A stretch of DNA of 13,363 nt from Lachnoclostridium sp. UBA6475 (GCA_002435545.1 DJNB01000040.1:9926-23288); one strand, 5' to 3'. Positions 1-6,497 are shown, counted from the first letter of the stretch. Notes: a model not told the origin generated them from the sequence alone. Translations and numbers: made by a program.

Positions 1-711
1 ATTCTCTTCCATGCGGTTTTTGTGAACCGATTTTGGAATTAAAATAACATCTTTCTGGAGCAGAAAACGAAGGGCAGTCTGAGCAGAGGTTTTGCCGTAT
101 TTATTTCCTATTTCAACAAGTGCCGGGGTATTAAAATAGTCATTTTTTCCTTCTGCAAACGGTCCCCAGGACATTACTTTCGTGTCGCTTTTCTGCAAAT
201 ATTTCCGTGCTTCATTTTGCTGCTGAAATACATGCGTTTCAATCTGGTTTACCGCCGGTGTGATCTCTGCAAAATGAGCAATGTCTAGAAAACGATCCGG
301 ATAAAAGTTGGAAACACCGATTGCTCTTGCTTTGCCGGCCTTATAAGCCTCTTCCATTGCGCGGTAAGTGCCGTAATAATCGCCAAATGGCTGATGGATC
401 AGAAGAAGATCCACGTAGTCGCTTTTCAGTTTTTTCAGGGACTCGTCAATGGATGCTTTTGCCTTTTCGTATCCGGCATTGGTGATCCAGACTTTGGTTG
501 TAATGAAGAGTTCTTCGCGGGGAAGACCGCAGTTTGCGATGGCATTTCCAACGCCCTCTTCATTTCCATATGCCTGTGCGGTATCGATGCTGCGATAACC
601 GGTCTCAATTGCCTCTAATACGCATTTTTCCGTTTCTTCCGGCGGTGTCTGATACACGCCATATCCGAGCTGTGGCATTTTTACGCCGTTATTCAATGTA
701 ACATAATTCAT
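1..711 (-). CDS. Aldo/keto reductase, AKR5-like (partial, C-terminus beyond window)
   Basis: This is an NADPH-dependent oxidoreductase of the aldo/keto reductase superfamily, a soluble cytoplasmic (beta/alpha)8 barrel that reduces aldehydes or ketones; the substrate cannot be read from sequence. The visible 237 residues begin MNYVTLNNGVKMPQLGYGVY. They carry the full catalytic tetrad at family spacing: D43 and Y48 (IDTAQAYGNE), K73 (TTKVW) and H106 (LLIHQP). GVSNF (from about residue 133) and the start of the cofactor-binding IPKS region are also present. AKR5 proteins are usually about 270-285 residues, so roughly 35-45 residues are missing beyond the left edge. The start at 711 is supported by an AAGGAGGG ribosome binding site just upstream. 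The gene is divergent from a LysR-type regulator, a common arrangement in which the regulator controls the reductase. It resembles 2,5-diketo-D-gluconate reductase and YvgN/YtbE-type proteins. Family certain, substrate unknown. Confidence 0.95.
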   Translation of the reverse strand, partial: MNYVTLNNGVKMPQLGYGVYQTPPEETEKCVLEAIETGYRSIDTAQAYGNEEGVGNAIANCGLPREELFITTKVWITNAGYEKAKASIDESLKKLKSDYVDLLLIHQPFGDYYGTYRAMEEAYKAGKARAIGVSNFYPDRFLDIAHFAEITPAVNQIETHVFQQQNEARKYLQKSDTKVMSWGPFAEGKNDYFNTPALVEIGNKYGKTSAQTALRFLLQKDVILIPKSVHKNRMEEN

Positions 712-743
712 GATAGAACCCTCCTTGTTTTTGTTATTTTTAG

Positions 744-772
744 TTTACAACGAGATTCAAAAAATGTACAAT
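744..772 (+). promoter_or_regulatory. Predicted promoter of the LysR-type regulator
   Basis: TTTACA (744-749), a 17-nt spacer and TACAAT (767-772) form a near-consensus sigma-A promoter reading toward the regulator at 826. Its -10 box shares bases 771-772 with the reductase promoter on the other strand. Confidence 0.65.
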
Positions 773-799
773 AATAATATTGAAAGATACATTTCACAA
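771..799 (-). promoter_or_regulatory. Predicted promoter of the aldo/keto reductase gene
   Basis: On the minus strand, TTGTGA (794-799) is followed by a 17-nt spacer and TATTAT (771-776), a good sigma-A match. Transcription would start near 764, giving a leader of about 53 nt. The -10 box overlaps by two bases the -10 of the oppositely directed regulator promoter, so the two promoters should compete. Confidence 0.6.
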
Positions 800-803
800 A
801 ATG
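790..803. promoter_or_regulatory. Candidate operator: short inverted repeat over the reductase -35
   Basis: CATTT and AAATG flank the four bases CACA, a short dyad covering the -35 box of the reductase promoter and lying downstream of the regulator promoter. LysR-family proteins bind interrupted dyads in divergent regions of this kind. The arms are only 5 bp in AT-rich DNA, so this may be chance. Confidence 0.3.
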
Positions 804-825
804 AATAGTAGAAAGGAGATAGAAA

Positions 826-1626
826 ATGCTTCATCTGGAAGAATTAGAACAATTCATTGCTTTTGAACAATATGGAACGTTGTCGAAAGTGGCGGAGAAA
901 TTTAATATATCACAGCCATCGATCACGCGGAATATGAAAAAAATAGAAGAAGACTTTGGCGTGGCATTGTTTGAACGAGGCAAGAACCACATTTCATTAA
1001 ATGAAACCGGAAAACTGGCGGTGGAATGTGCCGGAAAAGTATTGCAGGAGGCTGAAAATGCAATATCGAAAGTACAGAATTTTGATAAAAGGCAAAAAAC
1101 AATTGTTATTGAATCCTGCGCACCGGCGCCGCTGTGGTCGCTTTTGCCGGAACTTGGGAAAAAATATCCGGACAAGACATTTTCGTCGGCGACGTGTGAT
1201 ATCGGGCAGATCATCCGGGATATAAGAGGGGGAAACTGTGATCTGGGAGTGCTTCCGTATGAATGTGAAGACAAGGATTTGCTGAGTATTCCTTATATCG
1301 AGGAAAATCTGGCGCTCTGTGTGCGGACGGATCATGAGCTGGCAGGTTATGACGAAGTGAGTTTTGCGCAGATCAATGGATTTAACTGCCTGGTGCGTGA
1401 AGAAATCGGTTTCTGGTCGGGAGTGTGTAAGGAAAAAATGCCGGCATCGAGGTTTCTCGTTCAGACAGATGATTTTGAACTGGAGGAGCTGATCCGGACA
1501 TCAACACTGCTTTGCTTTACGACAAATCTGGCAGATTGGCCGGAGGAATTGATGGAGAACCGCAAAGAAATTCCAATTATTGACAATGAGGCAAATGTGA
1601 GATACCATGTTATAAAGAAGAGGTAA
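826..1626 (+). CDS. LysR-family transcriptional regulator
   Basis: This is a 266-residue LysR-type DNA-binding regulator. The N-terminal winged helix-turn-helix covers about residues 1-60: LEELEQFIAFEQYGTLSKVA, then the recognition helix around SQPSITRNMKKIEEDFGVAL, then LFERG and the wing ending at LNETG. A linker helix follows, then an effector-binding domain from about residue 85 (IVIESCAPAPLWSLLPEL) to the end. It is shorter than the usual 290-310 residues, mainly at the C-terminus of the effector domain, but no frameshift is visible and the end is clean. The start is fixed by AAAGGAGA upstream. Divergent from an aldo/keto reductase, it most likely controls that gene and itself in response to an unknown small molecule. 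Confidence 0.93.
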   Translation: MLHLEELEQFIAFEQYGTLSKVAEKFNISQPSITRNMKKIEEDFGVALFERGKNHISLNETGKLAVECAGKVLQEAENAISKVQNFDKRQKTIVIESCAPAPLWSLLPELGKKYPDKTFSSATCDIGQIIRDIRGGNCDLGVLPYECEDKDLLSIPYIEENLALCVRTDHELAGYDEVSFAQINGFNCLVREEIGFWSGVCKEKMPASRFLVQTDDFELEELIRTSTLLCFTTNLADWPEELMENRKEIPIIDNEANVRYHVIKKR

Positions 1627-1651
1627 TTTCATATAAAAAGCTTGGCATGTA

Positions 1652-1674
1652 ATGCTGAAAAAAGCATATTTTTC
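1652..1674 (+). terminator. Weak candidate terminator after the LysR gene
   Basis: ATGCT (1652-1656) can pair with AGCAT (1663-1667) across a six-base A-rich loop, followed by ATTTTTC. The stem is only 5 bp and AT-rich, so termination would be inefficient. No better candidate exists between the regulator and the next promoter. Confidence 0.25.
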
Positions 1675-1700
1675 AAAGAAAAGCATATTGAAAAAAATAT
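1660..1700. repeat. Short direct and inverted repeats over the ATPase promoter
   Basis: AAAAGCATATT occurs twice in the same orientation (1660-1670 and 1679-1689), 19 bp start to start. Interleaved with it is an inverted repeat: ATATTTTTCAA (1666-1676) against TTGAAAAAAATAT (1688-1700), the second arm carrying two extra A. The right-hand copies overlap the -35 box of the ATPase promoter. This could be an operator, or drift in very AT-rich DNA. Confidence 0.45.
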
Positions 1701-1716
1701 AATTTTCGAATATAAT
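1688..1716 (+). promoter_or_regulatory. Strong predicted promoter of the DUF4143 ATPase gene
   Basis: TTGAAA (1688-1693), a 17-nt spacer and a perfect TATAAT (1711-1716) give a near-consensus sigma-A promoter. The predicted start is near 1723, about 27 nt before the ATG. The gene is therefore probably transcribed independently of the LysR gene. Confidence 0.75.
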
Positions 1717-1749
1717 TGTATTGAAATAATGATGTTTGGAGGCGATTGA

Positions 1750-3093
1750 ATGTTTCAAAGAAAAGTTTATGATAGATTATTGCTCTGGAAGGAAAAGTAT
1801 GCACAAAAGTATGCGTGCCTGCTTGAAGGAGCAAGGCGTGTGGGAAAAACAACAATTGCGGAATATTTTGCTCAAAATGAGTATAAATCTTATATTAAAA
1901 TTGACTTTGCTAATATAACAGAAGAAGTTCTGGATATTTTTCGGGACATTGCTAATCTGGATATGTTTTTTTTACGTTTGCAGGCTCAAACCGGGATCAA
2001 ACTTATCCAAGGAGAATCGGTTATTATTTTTGATGAAATTCAATTATATCCCAAAGCAAGACAGGCAATTAAATATTTGGTAAAAGATGGAAGATATCAG
2101 TATATAGAGACAGGATCTCTGATATCAATAAAAAAGAATGTTGCTGACATAGTAATTCCTTCGGAGGAGCATAAAATAAATGTTTATCCGATGGATTATG
2201 AAGAGTTTTTGTGGGCAACGGGCAGGGATAGTAAAATTCTATGTGACCTATGTAAATTAGATAAAAAAGTTGGAAATTCGGTCAATCGTAAGTTGATGCG
2301 GGATTTTCGATTGTATATGGCAATAGGTGGAATGCCGCAGGCAGTAGAGACGTTTATTGATACAAACAACTTTGATGATGTTGACAGAGTTAAAAGAGAG
2401 ATAATAGAGTTGTATTTGGAAGATCTTAAAAAAATTGATAAATCCGGAAGAATTTCCGATATATATAAATCAATACCGGCCCAGCTGGCATTAAAAAAGA
2501 AACATTTTGTCATTAGTGCGGCAACCGGAAAACAGAAAACAAAAAAAGACGAGGAAAGATTGTTTGATTTACTGGATTCCAAAATTGTATTGCCATGCTA
2601 TCATGTAACAAACCCTAATATATCGTTGGCACAGACGCGTGAAGCGGATAAATTTAAACTGTATATGGCGGATACGGGTCTGCTTACTACAATGTTGTTT
2701 GGTGACGCATCGGGAATGCAGTCAGATATATACAAGAAACTTTTAAGTGATAAATTAGAAGCGGATTTAGGATACTTGTATGAAAATGTAGTTGCGCAGA
2801 TGCTGACTGCCAATGAAAAAGATTTGTATTACCATACTTGGAGAAAAAAGAATAGTACACATTCGTATGAAATTGATTTTTTAATTACGCGTCAAAATAA
2901 AATTATTCCAATTGAAGTGAAGTCGTCCGCCACAAAGAACCATAAATCAATTTTAGCTTTTGCAAAGAAATATTCAAAATATGTAGGAAGACAATACTTG
3001 TTTTCTCAAAAGGATGTGTCACGAGAGGAAAATTTGGAATTAAAGCCGATTTATATGTTTCCGTTTCTGATTGCAAATGAAACGAGGCAATGA
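1750..3093 (+). CDS. AAA-family ATPase with DUF4143 C-terminal region
   Basis: This 447-residue protein has an N-terminal AAA_14-type ATPase domain and a DUF4143-type C-terminal domain. The Walker A is GARRVGKTT (27-35) and the Walker B is VIIFDE (91-96), followed by IQLYPKARQAIKYL, as is typical of this group; GSLISIKK near residue 120 fits sensor I. The C-terminal part has EIDFLI (374-379) and PIEVKSS (D376, then E389-V-K391), the usual PD-(D/E)XK-like signature at the end of these proteins. No signal peptide or membrane segment is visible. The start is set by GGAGG seven nt before the ATG. The family is abundant and patchily distributed in bacteria and archaea, and its biological role is not established. 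The gene is clearly AT-richer than both neighbours, stands alone behind its own promoter and has no partner gene, which is compatible with horizontal acquisition. Confidence 0.9.
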   Translation: MFQRKVYDRLLLWKEKYAQKYACLLEGARRVGKTTIAEYFAQNEYKSYIKIDFANITEEVLDIFRDIANLDMFFLRLQAQTGIKLIQGESVIIFDEIQLYPKARQAIKYLVKDGRYQYIETGSLISIKKNVADIVIPSEEHKINVYPMDYEEFLWATGRDSKILCDLCKLDKKVGNSVNRKLMRDFRLYMAIGGMPQAVETFIDTNNFDDVDRVKREIIELYLEDLKKIDKSGRISDIYKSIPAQLALKKKHFVISAATGKQKTKKDEERLFDLLDSKIVLPCYHVTNPNISLAQTREADKFKLYMADTGLLTTMLFGDASGMQSDIYKKLLSDKLEADLGYLYENVVAQMLTANEKDLYYHTWRKKNSTHSYEIDFLITRQNKIIPIEVKSSATKNHKSILAFAKKYSKYVGRQYLFSQKDVSREENLELKPIYMFPFLIANETRQ

Positions 3094-3114
3094 TGCAAAA
3101 CATAATAAAATGAC

Positions 3115-3143
3115 GTGACATTTCCGGTTATTTTTGGTAACAT
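3115..3143 (+). promoter_or_regulatory. Predicted promoter of the GH43 gene
   Basis: GTGACA (3115-3120), a 17-nt spacer and TAACAT (3138-3143) lie just downstream of the ATPase stop. Transcription would begin near 3150, about 31 nt before the ATG. The GTG that could formally extend the GH43 reading frame upstream is part of this -35 box. Confidence 0.5.
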
Positions 3144-3180
3144 AGAGATAGTACAAAATAAATTTAGGAGGAATGACAAC

Positions 3181-4185
3181 ATGGGAAGACAGAATGAGTA
3201 CGCAAATCCATTTATTTTGGAGAGAGCAGATCCTTTTATGATAAAGGCGGACGATGGCTGGTATTATTTTACCGCTTCGTATCCGATGAAGAGGGGCGAC
3301 GATCCGGAAGGGTATGACCGCGTGATCCTGCGCCGGTCGAAGACGGTGGCCGGACTGCGTGAGGCAGAGGAGATTACAATCTGGAAGGCGGGCGAAAAGA
3401 CCAAGACACACCGTTTTATCTGGGCGCCGGAGCTGCATTATATCGGTGGCAGCTGGTACATTTTTTATGCGGGAAGCAGTGATCCGGAAAATAACTGGGC
3501 ATTTGACTGCAATGTGCTGGTGTGCGACAGTCAGGATCCTTATACCGGAAACTGGACAGAAAAGGGAAAATTTCAGAAGACGGAAGGCGACACGTTCTCG
3601 TTTACGGGATTTTCTTTGGATATGACGTATTTTGAGGCGTCCGGCAAGCATTATGTGATCTGGGCGCAGCACAGTGAAGTGAAGATTTCCTGTCTGTATA
3701 TGGCGCAGATCGATCCGGCGGAGCCTTGGAAAATTATTACAAAACCAATGCTGCTTACGACACCGGAATACGACTGGGAAAAAGTGCGTTATGCGGTAAA
3801 TGAAGGGCCGGCGGTGTTGAAGCACGAGGGAAAGATCTTTGTCTGCTTTTCGGCTTCGGGAACAGGCCCGGAGTATTGCGTAGGTGCTTTGGAAGCGGAT
3901 GAAAATGCGAACCTGCTTGACATTAAGTCGTGGACAAAATTTGACCGGCCATTGCTCACTTCGGATGATCTTGTCGATGAATATGGACCGGGGCACAATT
4001 CCTTTACGAAGGACGAGGCGGGCAATGATATTTTCGTGTATCATGCGAGAAGCAAGGAATGCTTTGAGGGGAAATGCGGATATTCCGACAATGATCCGCT
4101 GCACGACCCCTGCCGCCATGCGCGCATTCAAACGGTGGAATGGACAGCGGACGGCAAACCGATCCTGAATGGAAGAGAAAAATAG
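3181..4185 (+). CDS. Glycoside hydrolase family 43 protein (intracellular)
   Basis: This is a 334-residue five-bladed beta-propeller glycosidase that I place in GH43, whose members hydrolyse arabinofuranosides, xylosides and related pentose linkages. The catalytic triad is visible at expected spacing: general base D17 in RADPF, pKa-modulating D147 in SLDMTYF, and general acid E208 in NEGPAV. GHNSF and YHARS near residues 270-290 fit the conserved active-site histidine region. There is no signal peptide and no carbohydrate-binding module, so it probably acts in the cytoplasm on imported oligosaccharides. The reading frame stays open to a GTG at 3115, but AGGAGG at 3166-3171 places the start at the ATG at 3181. 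It stands alone, with no sugar transporter or sugar regulator beside it. Exact substrate unknown. Confidence 0.9.
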   Translation: MGRQNEYANPFILERADPFMIKADDGWYYFTASYPMKRGDDPEGYDRVILRRSKTVAGLREAEEITIWKAGEKTKTHRFIWAPELHYIGGSWYIFYAGSSDPENNWAFDCNVLVCDSQDPYTGNWTEKGKFQKTEGDTFSFTGFSLDMTYFEASGKHYVIWAQHSEVKISCLYMAQIDPAEPWKIITKPMLLTTPEYDWEKVRYAVNEGPAVLKHEGKIFVCFSASGTGPEYCVGALEADENANLLDIKSWTKFDRPLLTSDDLVDEYGPGHNSFTKDEAGNDIFVYHARSKECFEGKCGYSDNDPLHDPCRHARIQTVEWTADGKPILNGREK

Positions 4186-4191
4186 AAAAAA

Positions 4192-4236
4192 GAGCATGTC
4201 ACCGGGCATTTTGAGGTGATATGCTCATCTTTTTTT
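4192..4236. terminator. Strong bidirectional rho-independent terminator
   Basis: GAGCATGTCACC (4192-4203) pairs with GGTGATATGCTC (4215-4226) over 12 bp with one G-U pair and an 11-nt loop. On the plus strand a T run at 4230-4236 follows; on the minus strand the A run upstream of the stem gives TTTTTTC. It therefore serves both the GH43 gene and the convergent sce7726-family gene. The sce7726-family stop codon (4225-4227) lies at the edge of the stem. Confidence 0.88.
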
Positions 4237-4806
4237 ATAGGCGGCAATTTCCTGCTGGATTGTCGTATAATCACGTTCAAACAACTCATCGCTGATCTGG
4301 CGGTGAAGCATTTCTTCCGGAACTTTCTCCAGGATTTTCTTCCGTACAAAATCCTTGCTTTTTTGCCGGTAAGCAGGAAGCCCGTTGATCTCCTGAATGT
4401 GTGCAATTTCCGGGCGCCACAGCAGTTTTGTTTTGTGCAATAATTTACATTTCGGATTGGGTGAGGGTTCGCGGACAATGTAAAAATCGCAGAGACCATC
4501 CATTTCTTCCACACTGATAATGCCCCACCATTCCGGGACATGCTCGCTTATATGATGGGCATGCCGGGAGCCGACTACGACGATGTTGCGGTCAAAATAC
4601 CGGTCGTAATCTTTTACCTGCCGGCTTAACCGGGCATACGTGTCGGCATCGCTTTTGATCTCGATGCCGACGACTTCATTTTCCAATACCATAATGACGT
4701 CCGCGCGGGATTTTCCCATTGTTTTTTCTTCGATAATACGGATTTTCGGATGCCGGTCTTCCAAAAAATCAAAGAGTGGTTCGCGGATGTCTTTATCTTT
4801 TAACAT
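4225..4806 (-). CDS. sce7726-family protein (PD-(D/E)XK nuclease-like fold)
   Basis: This is a 193-residue protein of the uncharacterised sce7726 family. The N-terminal half carries what looks like a PD-(D/E)XK core: E26/E27, then RADVIMV (D36), then GIEIKSD (E49, K51). SRQVKDYDRYFDRNIVVVGSRH and VPEWWGI follow, segments I associate with this family. The second half (about 105-193) is charged and helical, with no recognised domain. No signal peptide or membrane helix is visible. The ATG lies 3 nt after the stop of the PurF-like gene, and its ribosome binding site (AAAGGA) lies inside the last codons of that gene, so the two are surely co-transcribed and probably translationally coupled. The family's function is unknown. 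The fold suggests nucleic acid cleavage or binding, but that is inference. Confidence 0.85.
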   Translation of the reverse strand: MLKDKDIREPLFDFLEDRHPKIRIIEEKTMGKSRADVIMVLENEVVGIEIKSDADTYARLSRQVKDYDRYFDRNIVVVGSRHAHHISEHVPEWWGIISVEEMDGLCDFYIVREPSPNPKCKLLHKTKLLWRPEIAHIQEINGLPAYRQKSKDFVRKKILEKVPEEMLHRQISDELFERDYTTIQQEIAAYKKR

Positions 4807-4809
4807 GGC

Positions 4810-6219
4810 TTATTCCTTTCCGTTCCAGCAGTAAGTGCACAGATTTTCCGGTGGAATGCCGACCGCATCTAACATATCATCGAGACGGCAGTAGCGAAGA
4901 GAAGTGAAGTTCAGTTCCTTGCGGATTTCTTCGATCATCTGCTCGTATTTTTCGGATTCCGGATCTGCATATTCCTGCAAAATTTCATCGGATACATTTT
5001 CCGTGCCCTCCAGTCTTGCGATAACGCGGCGCGTGATCAGATCCATTTCCGATGAGGAACGCGAAAAATTCAAATATTTACAGCCATAAATAAGCGGTGG
5101 ACAAGCCGGGCGGATATGTACTTCTTTTGCTCCGCTCTGATATAAAAATTCGGTAGTTTCACGCAGCTGTGTACCACGCACGATCGAGTCGTCGATCAAA
5201 AGCAGGCTCTTGTCTTTGATGAGATCGTGCACAGCGATCAATTTCATCTTGGCAATAAGGTTTCGCTTGCTCTGGATCGTAGGCATAAACGAACGCGGCC
5301 ACGTCGGTGTATATTTGATAAATGGACGTGAAAATGGAATGCCGGAAGCGTTGGAATATCCAATTGCATGAGCCGTTCCGGAGTCCGGTACGCCGGCGAC
5401 GATATCCGGCTTGACATTGTCGCGCTTTGCCAGATTTGCCCCACAGTTGTAGCGCATTTTTTCCACGCTGATTCCCTCATAAGAACTGGAAGGATAGCCG
5501 TAATATACCCAGAGAAAGGTACAGATCTTCATCTCTTTTCCCGGCGCCATCAATGTTTTTACGCCGTCCGGTGTTATAACGTCGATCTCTCCCGGTCCCA
5601 ATTCTTTGTAGTCCTGATATCCCAGATTTTGGTAAGCAAAAGATTCAAAGGAGAGGCAGTAGGCATCGTCCTTTTTTCCAATGACAAGAGGCGTTCGCCC
5701 ATATTTGTCACGCGCTGCGTAAATTCCCTTTGGTGTCAGAAGCATCAATGTAAGTGAGCCGTCGATCAATTCTAAGGCGTAATGAATCCCGTCGATCAGA
5801 TTTTCTTTCTGATTTATGATAGAAGCTACCAATTCGGTCGGGTTGACATCACCTCCACTCATTTCCAGAAAATGGGTATTTCCGTTGGAAAATAATTTCT
5901 CTACAATTTCATCTGCGTTGTTGATCTTGCTTACGGTTGTGATCGCATAAGTTCCGTGATGGGAACGCACGATCAATGGCTGTGGTTCATAGTCCGAAAT
6001 ACAGCCGATGCCAAGATTGCCCTTCATCTCCTGCATATCTTTGTCAAATTTGGTTCGAAATGGTGCATTTTCAATATTGTGAATCGCACGATCAAAACCC
6101 TTTTCGCCGTAGACGGCCATTCCTCCACGTCTTGTACCAAGATGCGAGTGGTAATCGGTTCCAAAAAATAAATCAAACATGCAGTCGTCTTTGGCTGCAA
6201 CTCCAAAAAATCCGCCCAT
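4810..6219 (-). CDS. PurF-like amidophosphoribosyltransferase paralogue lacking the glutaminase cysteine
   Basis: This 469-residue protein has the two-domain layout of PurF (glutamine PRPP amidotransferase, first step of purine synthesis). Classical PurF starts with a catalytic Cys exposed by N-terminal processing; here the protein starts MGGFFGVA, with Gly at that place. The segment matching the RY(S/T)T loop reads GIGCISDYEPQP (70-81), and the one matching the HNG oxyanion motif reads YAITTVSKI (91-99). The glutaminase site is therefore lost throughout. In contrast the PRPP loop LLLIDDSIVRGTQ (339-351, D343/D344) is intact, as are four cysteines (C233, C380, C461, C464) at places expected for the 4Fe-4S cluster of the Bacillus-type enzyme. 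The start is fixed by GGAGGAG 11 nt upstream, with no earlier in-frame ATG, GTG or TTG close by. It may use free ammonia, or be a regulator or other phosphoribosyltransferase. Automated annotation would probably call it purF. Confidence 0.9.
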   Translation of the reverse strand: MGGFFGVAAKDDCMFDLFFGTDYHSHLGTRRGGMAVYGEKGFDRAIHNIENAPFRTKFDKDMQEMKGNLGIGCISDYEPQPLIVRSHHGTYAITTVSKINNADEIVEKLFSNGNTHFLEMSGGDVNPTELVASIINQKENLIDGIHYALELIDGSLTLMLLTPKGIYAARDKYGRTPLVIGKKDDAYCLSFESFAYQNLGYQDYKELGPGEIDVITPDGVKTLMAPGKEMKICTFLWVYYGYPSSSYEGISVEKMRYNCGANLAKRDNVKPDIVAGVPDSGTAHAIGYSNASGIPFSRPFIKYTPTWPRSFMPTIQSKRNLIAKMKLIAVHDLIKDKSLLLIDDSIVRGTQLRETTEFLYQSGAKEVHIRPACPPLIYGCKYLNFSRSSSEMDLITRRVIARLEGTENVSDEILQEYADPESEKYEQMIEEIRKELNFTSLRYCRLDDMLDAVGIPPENLCTYCWNGKE

Positions 6220-6262
6220 TTTTGTCAGTTCTCCTCCAATGTGTTATGTTTTGTTCTGTCGA

Positions 6263-6297
6263 GGGGTTCAAGGATAAGTTTGGTTTGCTTGAATCCC
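6263..6297 (-). other. Stem-loop at the 5' end of the PurF-like mRNA
   Basis: On the minus-strand transcript, GGGATTCAAG (6297-6288) pairs with CTTGAACCCC (6272-6263) over ten positions with one A-C mismatch and a 15-nt loop. It would begin about 8 nt after the predicted transcription start and end about 26 nt before the ribosome binding site. No U tract follows. It may protect the 5' end or bind a regulator. Confidence 0.45.
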
Positions 6298-6310
6298 TAG
6301 TCTTATCTAT

Positions 6311-6339
6311 ATTGTAACAAGGGGATGGAAATCGTGCAA
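6311..6339 (-). promoter_or_regulatory. Predicted promoter of the PurF-like/sce7726 operon
   Basis: On the minus strand, TTGCAC (6334-6339), a 17-nt spacer and TACAAT (6311-6316) make a good sigma-A promoter, with a start near 6304 and a leader of about 85 nt. I saw no classical PurR box (paired CGAA-type motifs) around it. Confidence 0.65.
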
Positions 6340-6354
6340 GAAAAATGTTATACT
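6326..6354 (+). promoter_or_regulatory. Predicted promoter of the GH25 operon
   Basis: TATACT (6349-6354) is preceded by TGT, giving an extended -10. A weak -35 (TGGAAA, 6326-6331) lies 17 nt upstream. The promoter overlaps the divergent PurF-like promoter, and its -35 lies in that promoter's spacer. The predicted leader is about 137 nt. Confidence 0.45.
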
Positions 6355-6377
6355 TTTTGTATATTCTTTTGAGAAGG

Positions 6378-6457
6378 TGGGGCGGAGCGGCAGGCGGGCA
6401 GCGCCAGTACACGCCAAAAAAGAAAAAAGTAGGAAATGACGTGTGCGGAGCGCCCCA
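6378..6457 (+). other. Structured GC-rich leader of the GH25 operon
   Basis: The 5' untranslated region is much more GC-rich than its surroundings and can fold into a long hairpin. TGGGGCG (6378-6384) pairs with CGCCCCA (6451-6457), and further in GTACACG (6407-6413) pairs with CGTGTGC (6440-6446) with one G-U pair. An A-rich loop lies between 6414 and 6439. The heptamer GCGGAGC appears in both halves. No known riboswitch class was recognised and no U tract follows. Confidence 0.4.
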
Positions 6458-6497
6458 TTCGGAGAACCAAACCAAGAAACCACGTTAGGAGAACAAC

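Noticed and set aside
831..1335. Minus-strand open frames inside the LysR gene
   Set aside because: No motif, no ribosome binding site, and fully antisense to a clear LysR-type protein.
3115..3180. GTG start that would add 22 residues to the GH43 protein
   Set aside because: The GTG is part of a predicted -35 box and has no ribosome binding site, while AGGAGG is correctly spaced for the ATG at 3181.
3040..4209. Long open frame (389 codons) on the minus strand opposite GH43
   Set aside because: Its translation is rich in Arg, His, Ile and Cys with no recognisable motif. It lies antisense to a gene with a full catalytic triad, so it is a shadow of GH43 codon usage.
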